Below, in pieces: positions 6,822-7,879 of a stretch of 7,879 nt of DNA. The DNA is from Flavobacteriales bacterium (GTDB taxonomy: Bacteria; Bacteroidota; Bacteroidia; Flavobacteriales; Parvicellaceae). The number at the start of each line of letters is the position of its first letter. Position 1 is the first letter of the stretch. The stretch lies in NCBI GenBank assembly GCA_014239715.1, contig JAAZYJ010000284.1:1-7879 (forward strand), in the 5' to 3' direction. The notes below the pieces were generated by a model, which was given only the letters and a program-made list of their open reading frames with translations, was not told the origin of the DNA and did not search any database. The position numbers and the translations under genes are program-made.

Positions 6822-7879
6822 TTACATGTGAATGACCTCGCCGTAAGCGGCTGCTGCTGCTTCCATGACTGCTTCACTCATCGTTGGATGGGGGTGTACC
6901 GTTTTTATAAGCTCCATTCCGGTCGTCTCCAATTTGCGCACAGCTACGATCTCGGCAATCATCTCGGTTACATTTGCTCCGATCATGTGACCTCCCAAAA
7001 GCTCTCCGTATTTGCCATCAAATATCAATTTGATAAACCCGTCTTTGTGACCGGCTGCAGATGCTTTACCTGAAGCGGAAAAAGGAAATTTACCAACTTT
7101 GATCTCGTGACCTGCTTCTTTTGCTGCTTCCTCGGTCATACCGACAGATGCTACTTCCGGAGAACAGTAGGTACAACCGGGTATGTTTCCATAGTCAAGT
7201 GTGTCCGGGTTGTGACCCGCAATTTTTTCGACACAAATAATCCCTTCAGCAGAAGCGACATGAGCAAGTGCAGGACCGGGAGTAACATCTCCAATGGCGT
7301 AATAACCCGGCATATTCGTTTGGTAAAAATCATTAACGAGGATTTTACCTTTATCTGTTACAATTCCAACATCTTCCAATCCAACACCTTCAAGGTTTGC
7401 TTCGATTCCAACCGCAGAAAGAACGATCTCAGCCTCTAATGTTTCTTCTCCTTTTTTCGTTTTCACAATGGCTTTACAGGTCTTTCCTTTCGTATCAACT
7501 GATTCCACAGAAGACCCGGTCATTATCTTAATTCCTTGCTTTTTGAATGAACGTTCCAATTGTTTGGATACGTCTTTGTCTTCAACAGGTACAATATTGG
7601 GAAGGTATTCAACCACAGTGACTTCTACACCCATGGCATTATAGAAGTAAGCAAACTCTACTCCAATTGCTCCAGAACCAACCACAAGCATTGATTTTGG
7701 TAATTTCGGAAGGACCAAAGCCTCTCGGTATCCGATGATCTTCTTCCCATCCTGGGGTAGGTTAGGTAGCTGCCTTGATCTTGCTCCTGTGGCGATGATA
7801 ATGTTTTTGGCGATGTGCTCAGTTGTCTTTCCTTTGCTATCTGTAACATCTACTTTCTTCCCTGATTTAATCTTTCCGG
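6822..7879 (-). CDS. lpdA: Dihydrolipoyl dehydrogenase (E3), C-terminal part (cut by right edge)
   Basis: The minus-strand frame is open from the right edge to the TAA at 6822-6824, giving 351 complete codons of a protein usually near 465 residues. The N-terminus with the FAD dinucleotide fold and redox-active CxxxxC is outside the window. Visible parts, numbered from the first complete codon, are IIIATGARSR (26-35), ending the first FAD-binding segment; the NAD-binding Rossmann fold with GSGAIG (67-72) and VTVVE; the second FAD motif YYAIGDVTPGPALAHVASAEG; and the dimerisation domain ending in HPHPTMSEA. In that last motif the His of HPT, 21 residues before the last residue, and the Glu five further on form the catalytic pair. 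E3 reoxidises dihydrolipoamide with NAD+ in the pyruvate and 2-oxoglutarate dehydrogenase complexes and the glycine cleavage system. The gene is convergent with dacB, 48 bases apart, and has no visible link to the polysaccharide genes. Confidence 0.95.
   Translation of the reverse strand, partial: GKIKSGKKVDVTDSKGKTTEHIAKNIIIATGARSRQLPNLPQDGKKIIGYREALVLPKLPKSMLVVGSGAIGVEFAYFYNAMGVEVTVVEYLPNIVPVEDKDVSKQLERSFKKQGIKIMTGSSVESVDTKGKTCKAIVKTKKGEETLEAEIVLSAVGIEANLEGVGLEDVGIVTDKGKILVNDFYQTNMPGYYAIGDVTPGPALAHVASAEGIICVEKIAGHNPDTLDYGNIPGCTYCSPEVASVGMTEEAAKEAGHEIKVGKFPFSASGKASAAGHKDGFIKLIFDGKYGELLGGHMIGANVTEMIAEIVAVRKLETTGMELIKTVHPHPTMSEAVMEAAAAAYGEVIHM

Noticed and set aside
7107..7439. Plus-strand open frame inside lpdA
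   Set aside because: It is antisense to the conserved E3 FAD and dimerisation regions, and the translation looks like random antisense sequence.
7658..7849. 63-codon minus-strand frame overlapping the lpdA region, suggesting a frameshift
   Set aside because: The lpdA frame itself is open all the way to the right edge with family sequence (IIIATGARSR then GSGAIG), so there is no frameshift; this is an alternative-frame shadow.

Overview
The window looks like chromosomal DNA of a member of the Bacteroidota, probably a flavobacterial or cytophagal lineage. This is an inference from moderate AT richness, starts without clear Shine-Dalgarno sequences, TAnnTTTG-like elements upstream of several genes, and the style of the proteins. 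No gene-free stretch exceeds 70 bases. No RNA genes, CRISPR arrays, insertion sequences or long repeats were seen.

Left part (1-5227, minus strand): four genes read leftwards as a compact surface-polysaccharide operon. In transcription order they are a class II glutamine amidotransferase/asparagine synthetase (asnB type), a GT4 glycosyltransferase with a TTG start, an outer-membrane polysaccharide export (Wza/OPX-type) lipoprotein, and the N-terminal 424 residues of a Wzz/Wzc-type co-polymerase that runs off the left edge. Gaps are 69, 25 and 3 bases. Together they suggest building of a repeat unit (GT4, possibly amidation or asparagine supply by AsnB), chain-length control (Wzc-like) and export through the outer membrane (Wza-like).

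Middle (5228-6773, plus strand): a 52-base divergent spacer leads into a PBP4-type D-alanyl-D-alanine carboxypeptidase (dacB). Its frame is broken by one in-frame TAA (6417-6419), and the same frame continues for 117 codons. The SxxK and SxN active-site motifs lie before the stop and the KSG motif after it, so the gene is most likely a recent pseudogene, unless the stop is a sequencing error or is read through.

Right part (6822-7879, minus strand): the C-terminal 351 codons of dihydrolipoyl dehydrogenase (lpdA), convergent with dacB and cut by the right edge.

No clearly new system was found. The main points for a second look are the interrupted dacB, the TTG start of the glycosyltransferase, the A9 tract at the start of asnB, and the role of AsnB in the polysaccharide operon.
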